A DNA stretch of 64,000 nucleotides from JAHEJB01 sp041748175 (GCA_041748175.1 JBGTDU010000118.1:4752-68751), one strand, 5' to 3'. Counted from the first letter of the stretch, positions 41,936-51,111 are shown. The notes: generated from the letters alone by a model not told the origin. Translations and numbers: made by a program.

Positions 41936-43378
41936 ATGCCAGACACAAACACGGAGATCAACTGGGTCAACGTGCCCGGATTCGAGCACTGCTCGTCGGT
42001 ATTCCTTGACAAGGTTCGCGGGATAGGGGAAGACCTCAAAGTGAACCCCAACTTCCTCATGGCGGTGATGGCCTTCGAGACCGGCGGCACCTTCAGCCCG
42101 TCCGTCAGGAATGCGGCGGGTAGCGGAGCGGTTGGGCTCATCCAGTTTATGCCTGCAACGGCAACGGGCCTGGGCACGAGCACGGCGGAGCTTGCAGCGA
42201 TGACGGCTGAGGATCAACTCAACTTCGTCGCAAAACACTTCAAGCCCTTCAAGGGAAAGCTCGCCTCGATCGAGGACACGTACATGGCGGTCCTGCTGCC
42301 CAAAGCAGTGGGAAAGGGTGGAGGCTTTGTGCTGTTTAAGAAGCCTTCAATCGCCTACACGCAAAACAAAGGGCTTGATATCGACGGCGACGGCGAGGTT
42401 ACCGTTGCGGATGCTGCCGACCGCGTTCGCAAAATGCTCGGTGGCGCCGTCGTCGTATCGCCGGTCGCGCTTCGGCGAGGCATGGAGGGGCCGGAAGTAG
42501 AATCCCTGCAAGATGAGCTTGTGGCGCTTGGCCACCTTCGCGCCGAAGAAAAGGCGACCGGGCCGGGCGTTTTCGGCGGTAAAACGGAGGGCGCTCTCAA
42601 GGCTTTCCAGCGCGACAACTTCCTTGCGGAAACCGGCGCGTACGATGGGCAGACCCAGGAAATCTTCCGACAGATCCACGAGGGCGTTCGCCGCGGCAGC
42701 ACGGGCAACGCGGTGCGGGGGATGCAGGAACGCCTGGTCATGTTGGGCTACATAACAGCCGCCGGTGTCCAGACTGGGCCTGGTATTTTTGGGCCGAAGA
42801 CGGAGCTGGCCGTGCTTGCGTTCCAGAAAAACCACGGGATCGCGCAGAGCGGGACACTCACCGACGAGACGTACAAAGCACTCCTTACATCATCCCCGGT
42901 GGTTGGCCCGGCGCCGACCCCAATAAGTAGCAAGAGTGTCGAGACCGTGTTGTCTGCGTCAGGGCTTGGTTTCACGACGTACAATCGGGAGCAGGGTGGA
43001 AAGGACCAATATGGGAGAGCGGCCACGATCCACGCTATCCTGCAATTGGGGGAAGCCTGGTCCAGCCTTCACCCGGCGCAGCCCTTCGCCGTCGGAGACA
43101 TCAGCCGCCGCAGAGGTGGGCCCTTCCCACCGCACAAAACGCACGTCGACGGGCGCGACGTGGATGTCCGGCCACTCACTGTCAATGGCCAGAATATGCC
43201 GGTGACCATCGATAGCGCTAATTACTCGCACGACGTCACGCGGGAGTTCGTCCTGCTGGTTCGAAAGCTCTTCCCGGATGCCAAAGTGCTTTTCAACGAT
43301 GCACGGCTCGTCAAGGCCGGGCTAACCAAAAAGGTTGCGGGGCATCACAACCATCTCCACATTCGCTTTTCGGGATGA
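41936..43378 (+). CDS. Modular murein hydrolase: lysozyme-like, two peptidoglycan-binding domains, MepA-type endopeptidase
   Basis: 480 residues from the ATG at 41936. N-terminal lytic-transglycosylase-like domain with Glu48 in AFETGG and AVGLIQFMPATATG. A Ca-binding dockerin-like loop DIDGDGEVTVADAAD near residue 148. Two PG_binding_1 domains (MEGPEVESLQDELVALGHL, GNAVRGMQERLVMLGY). C-terminal M74/MepA-like domain with HKTHVDGRDVDVRPL and the terminal metal motif HHNHLHIRF. No signal peptide is visible, odd for a wall enzyme, so release by lysis or a non-classical route is possible. Confidence 0.88.
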   Translation: MPDTNTEINWVNVPGFEHCSSVFLDKVRGIGEDLKVNPNFLMAVMAFETGGTFSPSVRNAAGSGAVGLIQFMPATATGLGTSTAELAAMTAEDQLNFVAKHFKPFKGKLASIEDTYMAVLLPKAVGKGGGFVLFKKPSIAYTQNKGLDIDGDGEVTVADAADRVRKMLGGAVVVSPVALRRGMEGPEVESLQDELVALGHLRAEEKATGPGVFGGKTEGALKAFQRDNFLAETGAYDGQTQEIFRQIHEGVRRGSTGNAVRGMQERLVMLGYITAAGVQTGPGIFGPKTELAVLAFQKNHGIAQSGTLTDETYKALLTSSPVVGPAPTPISSKSVETVLSASGLGFTTYNREQGGKDQYGRAATIHAILQLGEAWSSLHPAQPFAVGDISRRRGGPFPPHKTHVDGRDVDVRPLTVNGQNMPVTIDSANYSHDVTREFVLLVRKLFPDAKVLFNDARLVKAGLTKKVAGHHNHLHIRFSG

Positions 43379-43612
43379 CGCCAATTGTCGGCTCGGCGAC
43401 CTCCTTACTGGCCAAGCGAGTGGAAAGCGCCGCAAGCCGCATCGCTTGCTCGATTAATTGATCGAGCAGAAAGCTTGCAGGGCTCTCCACGGTCATTTAT
43501 TCGTTCTTGTCCGGATCGTGAGCCGTTTCGTCTCGGAAAACCGTTTTGTTCTTTGATGTGATTTGCAGAACTTGTGAGTTGCACAGCCTGAGGCAAACGC
43601 TCCTTCCCCACC

Positions 43613-45559
43613 ATGACCGACATTTTCTCTGAGAGCGGCGAGCGAAGTACGCTGGCCCTGGACTCCCGCCGAATTCTGAGCGGCAACTATGAACTCGGGC
43701 GCGTTCTCGGAAAGGGAGGTTTTGGGATTACGTACGCGGCGCTGGATCGGTCGCTACAGATGCCCGTGGCGATCAAGGAATACTTGCCCACATCGGTGGC
43801 TGGGCGGGGAACAGATCGCGCGACGGTTCAGCCCCATGGAGACAAAGACGCGAGCATTTTCGAGAGTGGGCTGAATGCGTTTTTGAAAGAAGGGCAAACC
43901 CTCGCAAGGTTTAACCACCCGAACATCGTTCGCGTCCTGGCTTTCTTCCGCGATAACGGGACCGGCTATCTGGTGATGCCATTTCTGGAAGGCCAAACCC
44001 TGGCGCAGTACGTAACCGCAGCCGGGGGCAAAATCACTTCCCAGGAGGCCGCCCGCATCATACTGCCCGTGCTGGATGGACTTCGGTTGGTCCACGCGGC
44101 GGGCTTTCTCCATCGCGACATCAAGCCGCAAAACATTTACCTGACAGACGAAGGCGGCGTCATCCTGATCGACTTTGGAGCGGCGCGGATTGCGTTCGGG
44201 CAGGAGAGCCAGAGCCTCTCGGCTGTGCTCACGCCGGGGTACGCGCCGTTTGAGCAGTACTACCGCAAGGGGAATCAGGGCACGTGGACGGATGTCTATG
44301 CCGCCGCGGCCACGTTCTACCGCGCGGTGACGGGGCAGCGTCCGCTCGAATCGCCGGAGCGGAACGAAGTCGACGAGCTGAAACCCGCAAACGAGATTGA
44401 GCCATCGATCTCGCAAGCGCTCAGCGACGTGCTCTCGCAGGCCCTGGCACCTAAGCCGGAGGATCGCACGCAAACCGTTGAGGCGTTCCATACCGAACTT
44501 TTGCGCGAGCTAAGCGCCGCGCCCGGCGAGGTAGAAACGCAGGTTGTCGGGACGGTTTCCGCTGCGACGCTCCCGTATGCACCGCCGACACCATCAACGC
44601 CGTTTCCACCACCAAAGCCATTTGCAGCGCCCTCTCCCTCGTCTCCACCTCCACCCGCGCCCACACCAACTCCGCCTTTCGGGGCCGAGACGGTACTCGA
44701 TGCGTCGCCGCCTCCGGCGTTCGCCCGTCCTTCCAGCGCGCCTGACCGGGACTCGGGCTCATCGTCTAGCACCCCGACAGCCAGGCTGGTTCTCACAGCG
44801 CGACGTGGCTGCAAAATTCTCATCGATGGGGAAGAGGTGGCTCGGCTTCAGAAAGGCGAGGAGCGGACGTTCATGCTCGCGCCCGGGCCCCATCAGATTA
44901 CGGCCCGTGCCGACGACGGAGAAACGCGTGAAACGACCATCGACCTGACATCGGGCGAGGAGCGGCGGGTAACGATCCGCCTGGATGGCTCCTCCACACG
45001 CGGTTCGTCTGTTTCTGGCCCGCACGCGAGTACAAGAAAGGGCTTCCCCAAAGGTTTGTTGATTGGCGGGGGCGCGGTTTTGCTTCTCATACTCGCTGTG
45101 GCGTTCTGGCCACGCGGGGGAAACGACATGCCAGCGAACCTGCAGAGCCAGCAATTAGTTCAGCCCAACGTGGTTGCTGAGAATCAGACGGAAGACAATA
45201 CCCCGCCTCCGCAACGCAGTGCCCAGGGTGGTGTGCAAACCGCTACGATCCCGTTTGCGGTGACCGGGCGTCTTGAAAGTGCCGACAATACGTTGCAATC
45301 CGGCGAGTACGTGGATGCCTACCGCTTTTATGGCAGCGCAGGAGATTTTGTCACCGCAGAGCTTTCGTCCCAAGAGTTTGACACGTTCCTGATCGTCATC
45401 ACGCCGACCGGCGAACAGATTAATGTGGACGACCACGAGGGTGATACGTCGCTGACTGTGATCGAAGACGTCCTTCCAGTCGAGGGCTGGTATGAGCTCA
45501 TGGTGACCAGCTTCACTGTAGGGGAGACTGGGGCGTATTTTCTCGAGTTGTACTACTAG
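43613..45559 (+). CDS. Ser/Thr protein kinase with external PPC domain
   Basis: 648 residues. Kinase domain 27-300: Gly loop GKGGFG (33-38), ATP Lys in VAIKEY (K55), HRDIKPQN (167-174), DFGAA (187-191). A Pro-rich linker at 325-375, a PEGA-like beta domain (KILIDGEEVARLQKGEERTF), one membrane helix (LLIGGGAVLLLILAVAFW), and a C-terminal pre-peptidase (PPC)-like domain outside the cell (SGEYVDAYRFYGSAGDFVTA, GAYFLELYY). It could link an external signal to cytosolic phosphorylation. A PP2C phosphatase and two FHA proteins are encoded 3-6 kb away on the other strand. Confidence 0.93.
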   Translation: MTDIFSESGERSTLALDSRRILSGNYELGRVLGKGGFGITYAALDRSLQMPVAIKEYLPTSVAGRGTDRATVQPHGDKDASIFESGLNAFLKEGQTLARFNHPNIVRVLAFFRDNGTGYLVMPFLEGQTLAQYVTAAGGKITSQEAARIILPVLDGLRLVHAAGFLHRDIKPQNIYLTDEGGVILIDFGAARIAFGQESQSLSAVLTPGYAPFEQYYRKGNQGTWTDVYAAAATFYRAVTGQRPLESPERNEVDELKPANEIEPSISQALSDVLSQALAPKPEDRTQTVEAFHTELLRELSAAPGEVETQVVGTVSAATLPYAPPTPSTPFPPPKPFAAPSPSSPPPPAPTPTPPFGAETVLDASPPPAFARPSSAPDRDSGSSSSTPTARLVLTARRGCKILIDGEEVARLQKGEERTFMLAPGPHQITARADDGETRETTIDLTSGEERRVTIRLDGSSTRGSSVSGPHASTRKGFPKGLLIGGGAVLLLILAVAFWPRGGNDMPANLQSQQLVQPNVVAENQTEDNTPPPQRSAQGGVQTATIPFAVTGRLESADNTLQSGEYVDAYRFYGSAGDFVTAELSSQEFDTFLIVITPTGEQINVDDHEGDTSLTVIEDVLPVEGWYELMVTSFTVGETGAYFLELYY

Positions 45560-45639
45560 CAGGCTGCGGAGCTGCGAATGACTGGAGTGTAGACGGATCG
45601 CCAACTGGCTGGCTTCAGCGGATGGCATTGGCGTCAGCC

Positions 45640-45994
45640 ATCGCCCGCCTTTTTGCAATAGGACTGGCACGGGTAGCGTCGTCAAAAACGTCGTGAGTAT
45701 GAGAGCCGTGAAGAGATCCTGGCTAATGACGTGCAGGCTATTTTCGGCGATTCCGGCGAGGATTCGGTCCGTGCCACCGCGGCCATTCATCCCGACGCCG
45801 AGGATAGCGCCTTCGCGCCAGGAGGCGATCTTGAGTACGCCACTTAAAATTCCGGCCAGAAACTTTCCGCCAAACGCCGCGACCAGGATGGAGAGGGCGA
45901 GCAGGGGTCTTCGGGTTACGAACGTGACGTCCTCCTGGAAGCCTACCTCGAAGAATACGGCTTCGGGAGCACGCTCGTACCTCACGCAGCGCAC
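45640..45994 (-). pseudogene. C-terminal fragment of a cation:proton antiporter
   Basis: The frame from a GTG at 45994 reads FFEVGFQEDVTFVTRRPLLA, LSILVAAFGGKFLAGILSGV and AILGVGMNGRGGTDRILAGI, then TTLPVPVLL, which is the C-terminal portion of a CPA2-type antiporter, before running antisense through the kinase gene. It is not a whole gene. It follows the intact antiporter at once on the same strand, and a matching N-terminal piece lies beyond the other side (47502). Confidence 0.78.
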
Positions 45995-45995
45995 T

Positions 45996-47387
45996 TCATG
46001 CCGTCTCGTGATCGGCGTCGTGCACCAGCGCCGGCTGGGTGGAACCGCCCGCCACAGCCGGCATCGTCCGCCCGATGTAGGCGTCGAAGAGCGGCCCCGT
46101 CATGGCCGTGGTGGCGAGTGCCATCAGGACGCCCCCGAGCTGCATCACCGGGGTGATCACGCCCGACTGGAGCCCCACGATCGCGACCACGAGCGGCAAC
46201 AGCCCCCGGCAGTTCATCAGGATGCCCAACACGTTGCCCTCGGCCCACGTCAGTCCGCCCGCCCGCGCGAACACCGCACCCGCCCCCCACTTCCCTACGA
46301 CGCCAGCCACGAGGAACACACCAATACCGACAAGGGAGGCAAGCGTAAGCTGGGTAAAATCGGTGCCCAGCCCGGAGAAGGCGAGGAAGACGGGCAGCAG
46401 GATCGTGCCCGTGAGTTCAGCCAACCGCTTGCTCATGTCGACGAACAGGGGGCCGCGCGGCTGTGGCAGGACGACGCCGGCCATGAACCCGCCCACGATC
46501 ACGCTCAGCCCGAGCAGGTGCGCCACGTACCCCGAGGCGAAAAGAACGATGAAGACCGTCGCGAACAGGCCTGAGGTCATGCCCTGCTCGGCATACCGCC
46601 GCCCCAGCGGCTTTAGGAGCGGCTGGACGACGAGTACCATGACGGCGAGGTAGACCCCCGAGAGCGCGAGGCTCCGGCTCACGGCCCGCCCGCCCGCCCC
46701 CGAGGCCACGATCCCCGCCGAGGCCGCAAGCTGAAACATGAGGACCGTTACGATGGCCGCCGCCGCGATCCCCGTCGCCCCCATCGCCGAGGTGGTCAAG
46801 TTCTTCTCCTGGAGGATGCGCACCATCACTGGGAACGCTGTCACCGCCAGCATAGCCCCCACGAAGAGCGTGAACCCGAGGTCGGAGGTGCCCGCCGCCT
46901 GGAACGTTGGCGTGTTCATGAACGGAGCGATGGCGAAGGCGAGGGCGACCGGTACCGCTACGACGCCCAGCCCCACGAGCACGATGCCCCTGAACTTGCC
47001 CTTGAGCGCCTGCACGTTGAGTTCCAGCCCCGTTAAAAACATGAACAGCAGCAGCGCGATCTGCCCAATGGCGCCCAGCACCGCGCGCGCCTGCGGCGGG
47101 AACAGGCAGTACGTAGGACTTTGAACGGGAGGACCGGCCGCGCTCCACCCTGGAAGGGCCGCCGACAGTGACGCCTCACAGTGCAAGAGGGTGGGCGCCT
47201 CAAAGCCCGTCCACAGCGTTGCCCCCAGCAGCGTCGGGCCGAGCAGAATTCCAGCCACGATCTCCCCTACGACGCGGGGCTGCCCGATCCGCACGAATAG
47301 CCTGCCCACGAGGCGGGCCACGATGAAGATGATAGCCAGGTCCAGAAGGACGAAGGCGAGAACTTGATTCTGGCTCAGGGGCAGCAT
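45996..47387 (-). CDS. Cation:proton antiporter (CPA2 type)
   Basis: 463 residues with about 12 membrane segments. Conserved stretches: RIGQPRVVGEIVAGILLGPT, FLTGLELNVQALKG, VTAFPVMVRILQEKNL, HLLGLSVIVGGFMAGVV and the end NCRGLLPLVVAIVGLQ. No C-terminal TrkA-N domain. Exchanges Na+ or K+ for protons across the inner membrane. Much more G+C-rich than its neighbours. It sits between the two halves of a different antiporter, so it was probably inserted there. Confidence 0.93.
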   Translation of the reverse strand: MLPLSQNQVLAFVLLDLAIIFIVARLVGRLFVRIGQPRVVGEIVAGILLGPTLLGATLWTGFEAPTLLHCEASLSAALPGWSAAGPPVQSPTYCLFPPQARAVLGAIGQIALLLFMFLTGLELNVQALKGKFRGIVLVGLGVVAVPVALAFAIAPFMNTPTFQAAGTSDLGFTLFVGAMLAVTAFPVMVRILQEKNLTTSAMGATGIAAAAIVTVLMFQLAASAGIVASGAGGRAVSRSLALSGVYLAVMVLVVQPLLKPLGRRYAEQGMTSGLFATVFIVLFASGYVAHLLGLSVIVGGFMAGVVLPQPRGPLFVDMSKRLAELTGTILLPVFLAFSGLGTDFTQLTLASLVGIGVFLVAGVVGKWGAGAVFARAGGLTWAEGNVLGILMNCRGLLPLVVAIVGLQSGVITPVMQLGGVLMALATTAMTGPLFDAYIGRTMPAVAGGSTQPALVHDADHETA

Positions 47388-47501
47388 CGTGGGATCTTCC
47401 TGGATCGGCGAACTAGGGGGCGAGCCGGTCCGCCTCCGGACGGGGGCTGGCGGAGCGAGGGATTAAGCGACGCGACCGTCTCGGGCGCGCGGTCGTTCGG
47501 G

Positions 47502-47594
47502 TCACCCGTGCACCGGCGGGTAGCCGAGCCGTCGGGCAAAAACGCCCGCGAACCAGGCGAGAACAAGAACGAGAAGAATGGCAAAAAATGGCAT
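47502..47594 (-). pseudogene. N-terminal fragment of a cation:proton antiporter
   Basis: From the ATG at 47594 the frame reads MPFFAILLVLVLAWFAGVF and then ARRLGYPPVHG before a stop. The last part is the start of an antiporter (A-R-R-L-G-Y-P-P-V-x-G-E-L). The break is abrupt and the following DNA is the leader of the intact antiporter gene. It begins 20 bases after the stop of the small membrane protein gene, so it was once the second gene of that operon. A stand-alone 30-residue membrane peptide is a less likely alternative. Confidence 0.65.
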
Positions 47595-47614
47595 CAGCAG
47601 CCTCCGTTGGGGGT

Positions 47615-48073
47615 TTAGGTCCTTGTAGCGGGATGTCGTCCAAACTGTCCTCCCCGAAAACGCCATTGCGGGAACAGCACGCGCATGAAGCTCTGAGAGA
47701 CGAAAAACGTGGCGAACCACACCGAGCCGTAATGCCAGAAAAACATCTCAAACGACAGGTCGAGCGGCACGCTGCCGACAGCGTCGGCTCGAATGAGGAG
47801 GAGCAGAAGCGCACCTTCCGCAATGCCCGCGAAGAACTGATAAACCGGCGGCCAGTCGCTATCCCAGCGGAACAGCTGGAGGTAGTTGTAGAGGACATCC
47901 CATCCGAAACCGAGCAGCGTGACGTACGCGAGCAGTACGAACGGGACGTGGAAAACCTCTTCGAACGGCGAGAGCGCCTGGAAATAGCTCGCAAAGAACC
48001 ACGTGACGAAAAGCCCCATCGTCCAGAGAAGGAAGAGCCGGGATTGCCAGCGGCCAGAAAGCGTGGGGGTCAT
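47615..48073 (-). CDS. Small four-helix membrane protein of unknown function
   Basis: 152 residues with four hydrophobic segments (LFLLWTMGLFVTWFFASYF, VPFVLLAYVTLLGFGWDVL, FFAGIAEGALLLLLI, SVWFATFFVSQSFM) and several Trp/Phe/Tyr. I do not recognise the family. It lies just upstream of the antiporter relic, so it may have been part of an ion-transport operon. Confidence 0.7.
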   Translation of the reverse strand: MTPTLSGRWQSRLFLLWTMGLFVTWFFASYFQALSPFEEVFHVPFVLLAYVTLLGFGWDVLYNYLQLFRWDSDWPPVYQFFAGIAEGALLLLLIRADAVGSVPLDLSFEMFFWHYGSVWFATFFVSQSFMRVLFPQWRFRGGQFGRHPATRT

Positions 48074-48100
48074 TTCGGTTTGGGACGGTGAGCCTTAGCT

Positions 48101-48143
48101 AATTGCGGATTTCGGGCGTCGGATTATGGGATTTCGGGTTGTG
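48101..48143. repeat. Degenerate short-word repeat (reverse orientation)
   Basis: Contains GCGGATTTCGGG and GGGATTTCGGGTTG separated by GCGTCGGATTAT. Its complement (CCCGAAATCC...CCGAAATCCGC) is the same word family as the tandem motifs at 62331-62426. Confidence 0.6.
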
Positions 48144-48190
48144 GAAGTCGATCATTGAAGCGCCATCATCCAGCCTCGGTCGGCTGATTA

Positions 48191-50569
48191 TTACGGTGCT
48201 TTGTTTCTGGCCCAACGCATCCATTGGGAGAAGGAACGGGTTGGGCTGAGGTGCTTCAGGCGGGGCGCGCGTTGGAGAACGAGTGCATTAACGGAGCGTT
48301 GCGCAGCGTATTGAAGCCCCAGAAAACTGTCTACCGGCGCATACGGCCCGCCGAGCGTGGCGACGCCGCTTGCATAGATTCGGCCCTGTTGATTGGCCAT
48401 GCCTTTGATCTCAAAATCGTTGCCGACATCCAGCCTGCCGAGCACGTTGCGCCCTAGCTGATGGTGCTCGACGAGATCTCTCAAAAGCGGATGGCTTTCG
48501 ATGCCCGACTGCAGGCCCGTGCAATCGACAATGTAGTTGGCATCCAGCCGTGTTTCGTCGCCAAGCGCCTTGCTTCCGTGGACAACGGTGCAAAGCCGCC
48601 CATCCGGGCCAGCTTCCACATTCTTCACCCCACCCTGACGAATCTGGTACCAACCCTCGCGCAGACCGGTGTCGACGATTTCCGCCCAGTCCGTACGGTC
48701 GGCGGTCGTTGTTCCACCCCACATTTTGAAGAGTCGTTCGCGTTCTTCAGCCGGCGCATTTTCAAGCAAGAACCTTAAATCTCCGCCCCAAGCGGCCTTC
48801 GGCCAATTGAAGGGCTGGAACTCCCAGTTGTTTTCCGTCTTGCGCTGCGCCTTTCGGTATCTGTTGCCCTGCGAAACAACGTTGCGTGTGAGGTGGAGGA
48901 TCTGGACGTCCGCACCGCGGTCGCGCCGAAGTTCGAAAAGGTGCTGGATAATCCGCGAGGCCACGATTCCCCAGCCACGGAGCAGCACTACGCCGCCCTT
49001 CGTCGCCAGGTCTTCGTAGACGTGGCCGTGTTCTTCATAGGCGTTGAGGACGCGGTGCATGTCGCCCGTTTCCACTCGGTAGGCCTGGAGGTCCGGGAGG
49101 AGGCGGATCCCCGGATAACCAACTGCCAGATGGATGTACTTCCCAATCGCGATGCGATTTCGGCTTGTTGATGAGTCGCCGGGAACTGTATACGCGACGG
49201 CGTAGCGCCCGTCGTCGGTCTTGCGGATGGCCTTCACGCGCCCGTGCTTCCATATCGAGCTCCAGCCGATTCGGGAGGCCTCTTTTTCGATGGAGTCGAA
49301 GACGACGCCGGAAACGGGTGTGTAGGTGGGGGAGAAGGTGGGCTCAACGAATATCTGCCACAACGAATGTGTCGCCGCGCCGAGTTTGCCGCGCGCCAGG
49401 TTCTTCCACGCCTCCCGAACCGCGTAGCCCGGCCAGCCCCACAAGCAATCCGGGCACGACGCCGAGTCCGAGCGAAGCCTTTCGTAGGCGGGGATCTGCG
49501 AGCTGATGCACAACCGCTCATAGCGACCGTGCGGCTTGGATTCGAGCCCAATCACCCCGATTCCCTGGGTGGGCACACCGTAGACGCGAAGATTGTCGAC
49601 CCAGATAAAGGTCCCGAGTCCGCCGCCGATGCCGAGATAGACGAACTCGTCTATCGGGAAATCGCGTTTCAGATTCGCCACGGAAACTGTTGCGTCGGCG
49701 AAGGACGGCGGCGGGAATCCACGTTCTTCAACCGCCGGCGGTGTGGGCGTCAATTGCCCGTGCTCGTCATCGAAGAAGATCGACGCCTCCTCCCCGACGT
49801 CGTCCTGAACGGCGACCGGCGCTTCCGTTGGTGCAACCGTCGGTGGGGGCGTCCGCTTTGGTTCGGGCTCGCCCGCCATCCAGACGCTGATTGAATAGGG
49901 TCGGATTGAAAAGGAACCCGAGGATCCGAGGTGCGCCACGGCCACTTTCTCGGCACCGACGAACGTGCCGTTGGAGGATCCGGCGTCACGAAGAACGATC
50001 TCACCATTTTCTACGGACACGGACGCGTGGCTGCGACTCACGCGCGCGTCCTCAAGCCGAACATCACTCTGGGTCTGGCTGCCAATCGTGGCCAGATCTG
50101 GAACCAGCAACGAGCGCTCTTCGCCGGTCTCATCGTTCTTCCAGAAGATGTGAAGGCCGCCAGGCTTGTCCTCCGACATTGCAACATCATCACTTCTCTC
50201 ATCCATGACGGTCGCGGATGAAGGCTCAAGGACGGCCACCGTTTCGATCTGGTCGGGTGAGGCAGTGGTCTCATCGGCTGCTTCCACGACAATCGAGGCT
50301 TCAAATTCCACCGGCCCGAGGCGGAAAACTCCTGCGCTTCCCAACGTGGCTTCAGAGACGCGATGGTCGTCGACGAAGGTGCCGTTGCGGCTCTCCAAGT
50401 CGGTCAGCGTGAGTGACTTTTCAAGCCATTCCAGTCTGGCGTGCGCGCGCGACAGCTGGCCGTTATCTACCACGCAGTCGGCGGCCCGACCAATGGTGCA
50501 CGGAAGCTCACCCGCCCACTCACCGGTAGCCCCCGATTCGGTGTCTCGCCAGGTAAGGTGAATCTTCAT
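48191..50569 (-). CDS. FHA-FHA-flavoprotein (two FHA domains fused to an FAD/NAD(P)-binding oxidoreductase)
   Basis: 792 residues. FHA-1 about 1-95 (TIGRAADC, SRAHARLEW, SRNGTFVDD). FHA-2 about 138-230 (TIGSQTQSDV, SRSHASVSV, SSNGTFVGA). A Pro/Ala linker to ~300. Then a Rossmann flavoprotein part: EFVYLGIGGGLGTFIWVD, a second nucleotide-type turn VVLLRGWGIVASRI, YIVDCTGLQSG and a C-terminal YASGVATLGGPYAPVDSF. Both FHA cores keep the phosphothreonine-binding Ser-x-x-His and Asn. Preceded by an FHA/zinc-ribbon gene (3-base gap) and PP2C. Substrate unknown; architecture is unusual. Confidence 0.82.
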   Translation of the reverse strand: MKIHLTWRDTESGATGEWAGELPCTIGRAADCVVDNGQLSRAHARLEWLEKSLTLTDLESRNGTFVDDHRVSEATLGSAGVFRLGPVEFEASIVVEAADETTASPDQIETVAVLEPSSATVMDERSDDVAMSEDKPGGLHIFWKNDETGEERSLLVPDLATIGSQTQSDVRLEDARVSRSHASVSVENGEIVLRDAGSSNGTFVGAEKVAVAHLGSSGSFSIRPYSISVWMAGEPEPKRTPPPTVAPTEAPVAVQDDVGEEASIFFDDEHGQLTPTPPAVEERGFPPPSFADATVSVANLKRDFPIDEFVYLGIGGGLGTFIWVDNLRVYGVPTQGIGVIGLESKPHGRYERLCISSQIPAYERLRSDSASCPDCLWGWPGYAVREAWKNLARGKLGAATHSLWQIFVEPTFSPTYTPVSGVVFDSIEKEASRIGWSSIWKHGRVKAIRKTDDGRYAVAYTVPGDSSTSRNRIAIGKYIHLAVGYPGIRLLPDLQAYRVETGDMHRVLNAYEEHGHVYEDLATKGGVVLLRGWGIVASRIIQHLFELRRDRGADVQILHLTRNVVSQGNRYRKAQRKTENNWEFQPFNWPKAAWGGDLRFLLENAPAEERERLFKMWGGTTTADRTDWAEIVDTGLREGWYQIRQGGVKNVEAGPDGRLCTVVHGSKALGDETRLDANYIVDCTGLQSGIESHPLLRDLVEHHQLGRNVLGRLDVGNDFEIKGMANQQGRIYASGVATLGGPYAPVDSFLGLQYAAQRSVNALVLQRAPRLKHLSPTRSFSQWMRWARNKAP

Positions 50570-50572
50570 CGA

Positions 50573-51034
50573 CTAGCCCGCGGTGTCTGTGTCGTCTTCC
50601 TGGACGTACACCGTGTCTGCGCCTGCAAGCGCGAAGCCGCACTGCACGCACATGGCTTCGGGGCGATAGGGTTGGAGACGGCTGCAGTTGTGGCATCGCA
50701 ACATTCGCATCTTGGTCGGCCCCGAGGAGATCATCACGAAGACAGTGACACCACCCAACTCAAAGGCGTCGTCCTCTTTCAATGGGCTGATCTGCCCTTG
50801 GCTGAGGGAGAGACCACGTTCGGGGAACCGAATCGGATTGGTGCCCAGGCTCCTGAGCTGTGGTTGCTCTCCCGCCCAGATCACCTCAGCATGTTCACGG
50901 TGGATCTTGAGGTTGTCGGCCGGCATCACAAGAGCGCACGTATCGCGTCGGCCGATTAGCACGCGTTCGCCCGAGCCAAGAGTAACGTGGCTTTCGATGT
51001 TCTCGTGGCGCCAGTGAAGGGTGATTTGTTGCAT
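50573..51034 (-). CDS. FHA-domain protein with C-terminal zinc ribbon
   Basis: 153 residues from the ATG at 51034; an extension to 51199 lacks any domain. FHA fold: LIGRRDTCALVMPADNLKIH, REHAEVIWAGEQPQLRSLGT, SPLKEDDAFELGGVTVFVM. The phosphopeptide loop Ser is replaced by Lys-Ile-His-Arg-Glu-His (HREH) and the Asn-Gly of classical FHA by TNPI, so phosphothreonine binding is uncertain. A single zinc ribbon closes the protein (CHNCS ... CVQCG). Three bases from the FHA-flavoprotein gene. Confidence 0.82.
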   Translation of the reverse strand: MQQITLHWRHENIESHVTLGSGERVLIGRRDTCALVMPADNLKIHREHAEVIWAGEQPQLRSLGTNPIRFPERGLSLSQGQISPLKEDDAFELGGVTVFVMISSGPTKMRMLRCHNCSRLQPYRPEAMCVQCGFALAGADTVYVQEDDTDTAG

Positions 51035-51111
51035 GAACGACCGGTGTGGCGAATTCGGAAGCAGGATAGGCGACAGGAGACTAAAGATGCAATGTGCCGC
51101 GAGCGGTATGC

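Noticed and set aside
43447..43468. Terminator after the murein hydrolase gene
   Set aside because: A good inverted repeat TGCTCGAT / ATCGAGCA is present but it is 70 bases from the stop and has no T run.
43311..43496. 61-residue minus-strand frame
   Set aside because: Overlaps the 3' end of the murein hydrolase gene and shows no recognisable features.
45155..45994. 279-residue frame taken as one gene
   Set aside because: Only the first ~118 codons resemble an antiporter; the rest runs antisense through the kinase PPC domain. Reported as a pseudogene fragment instead.
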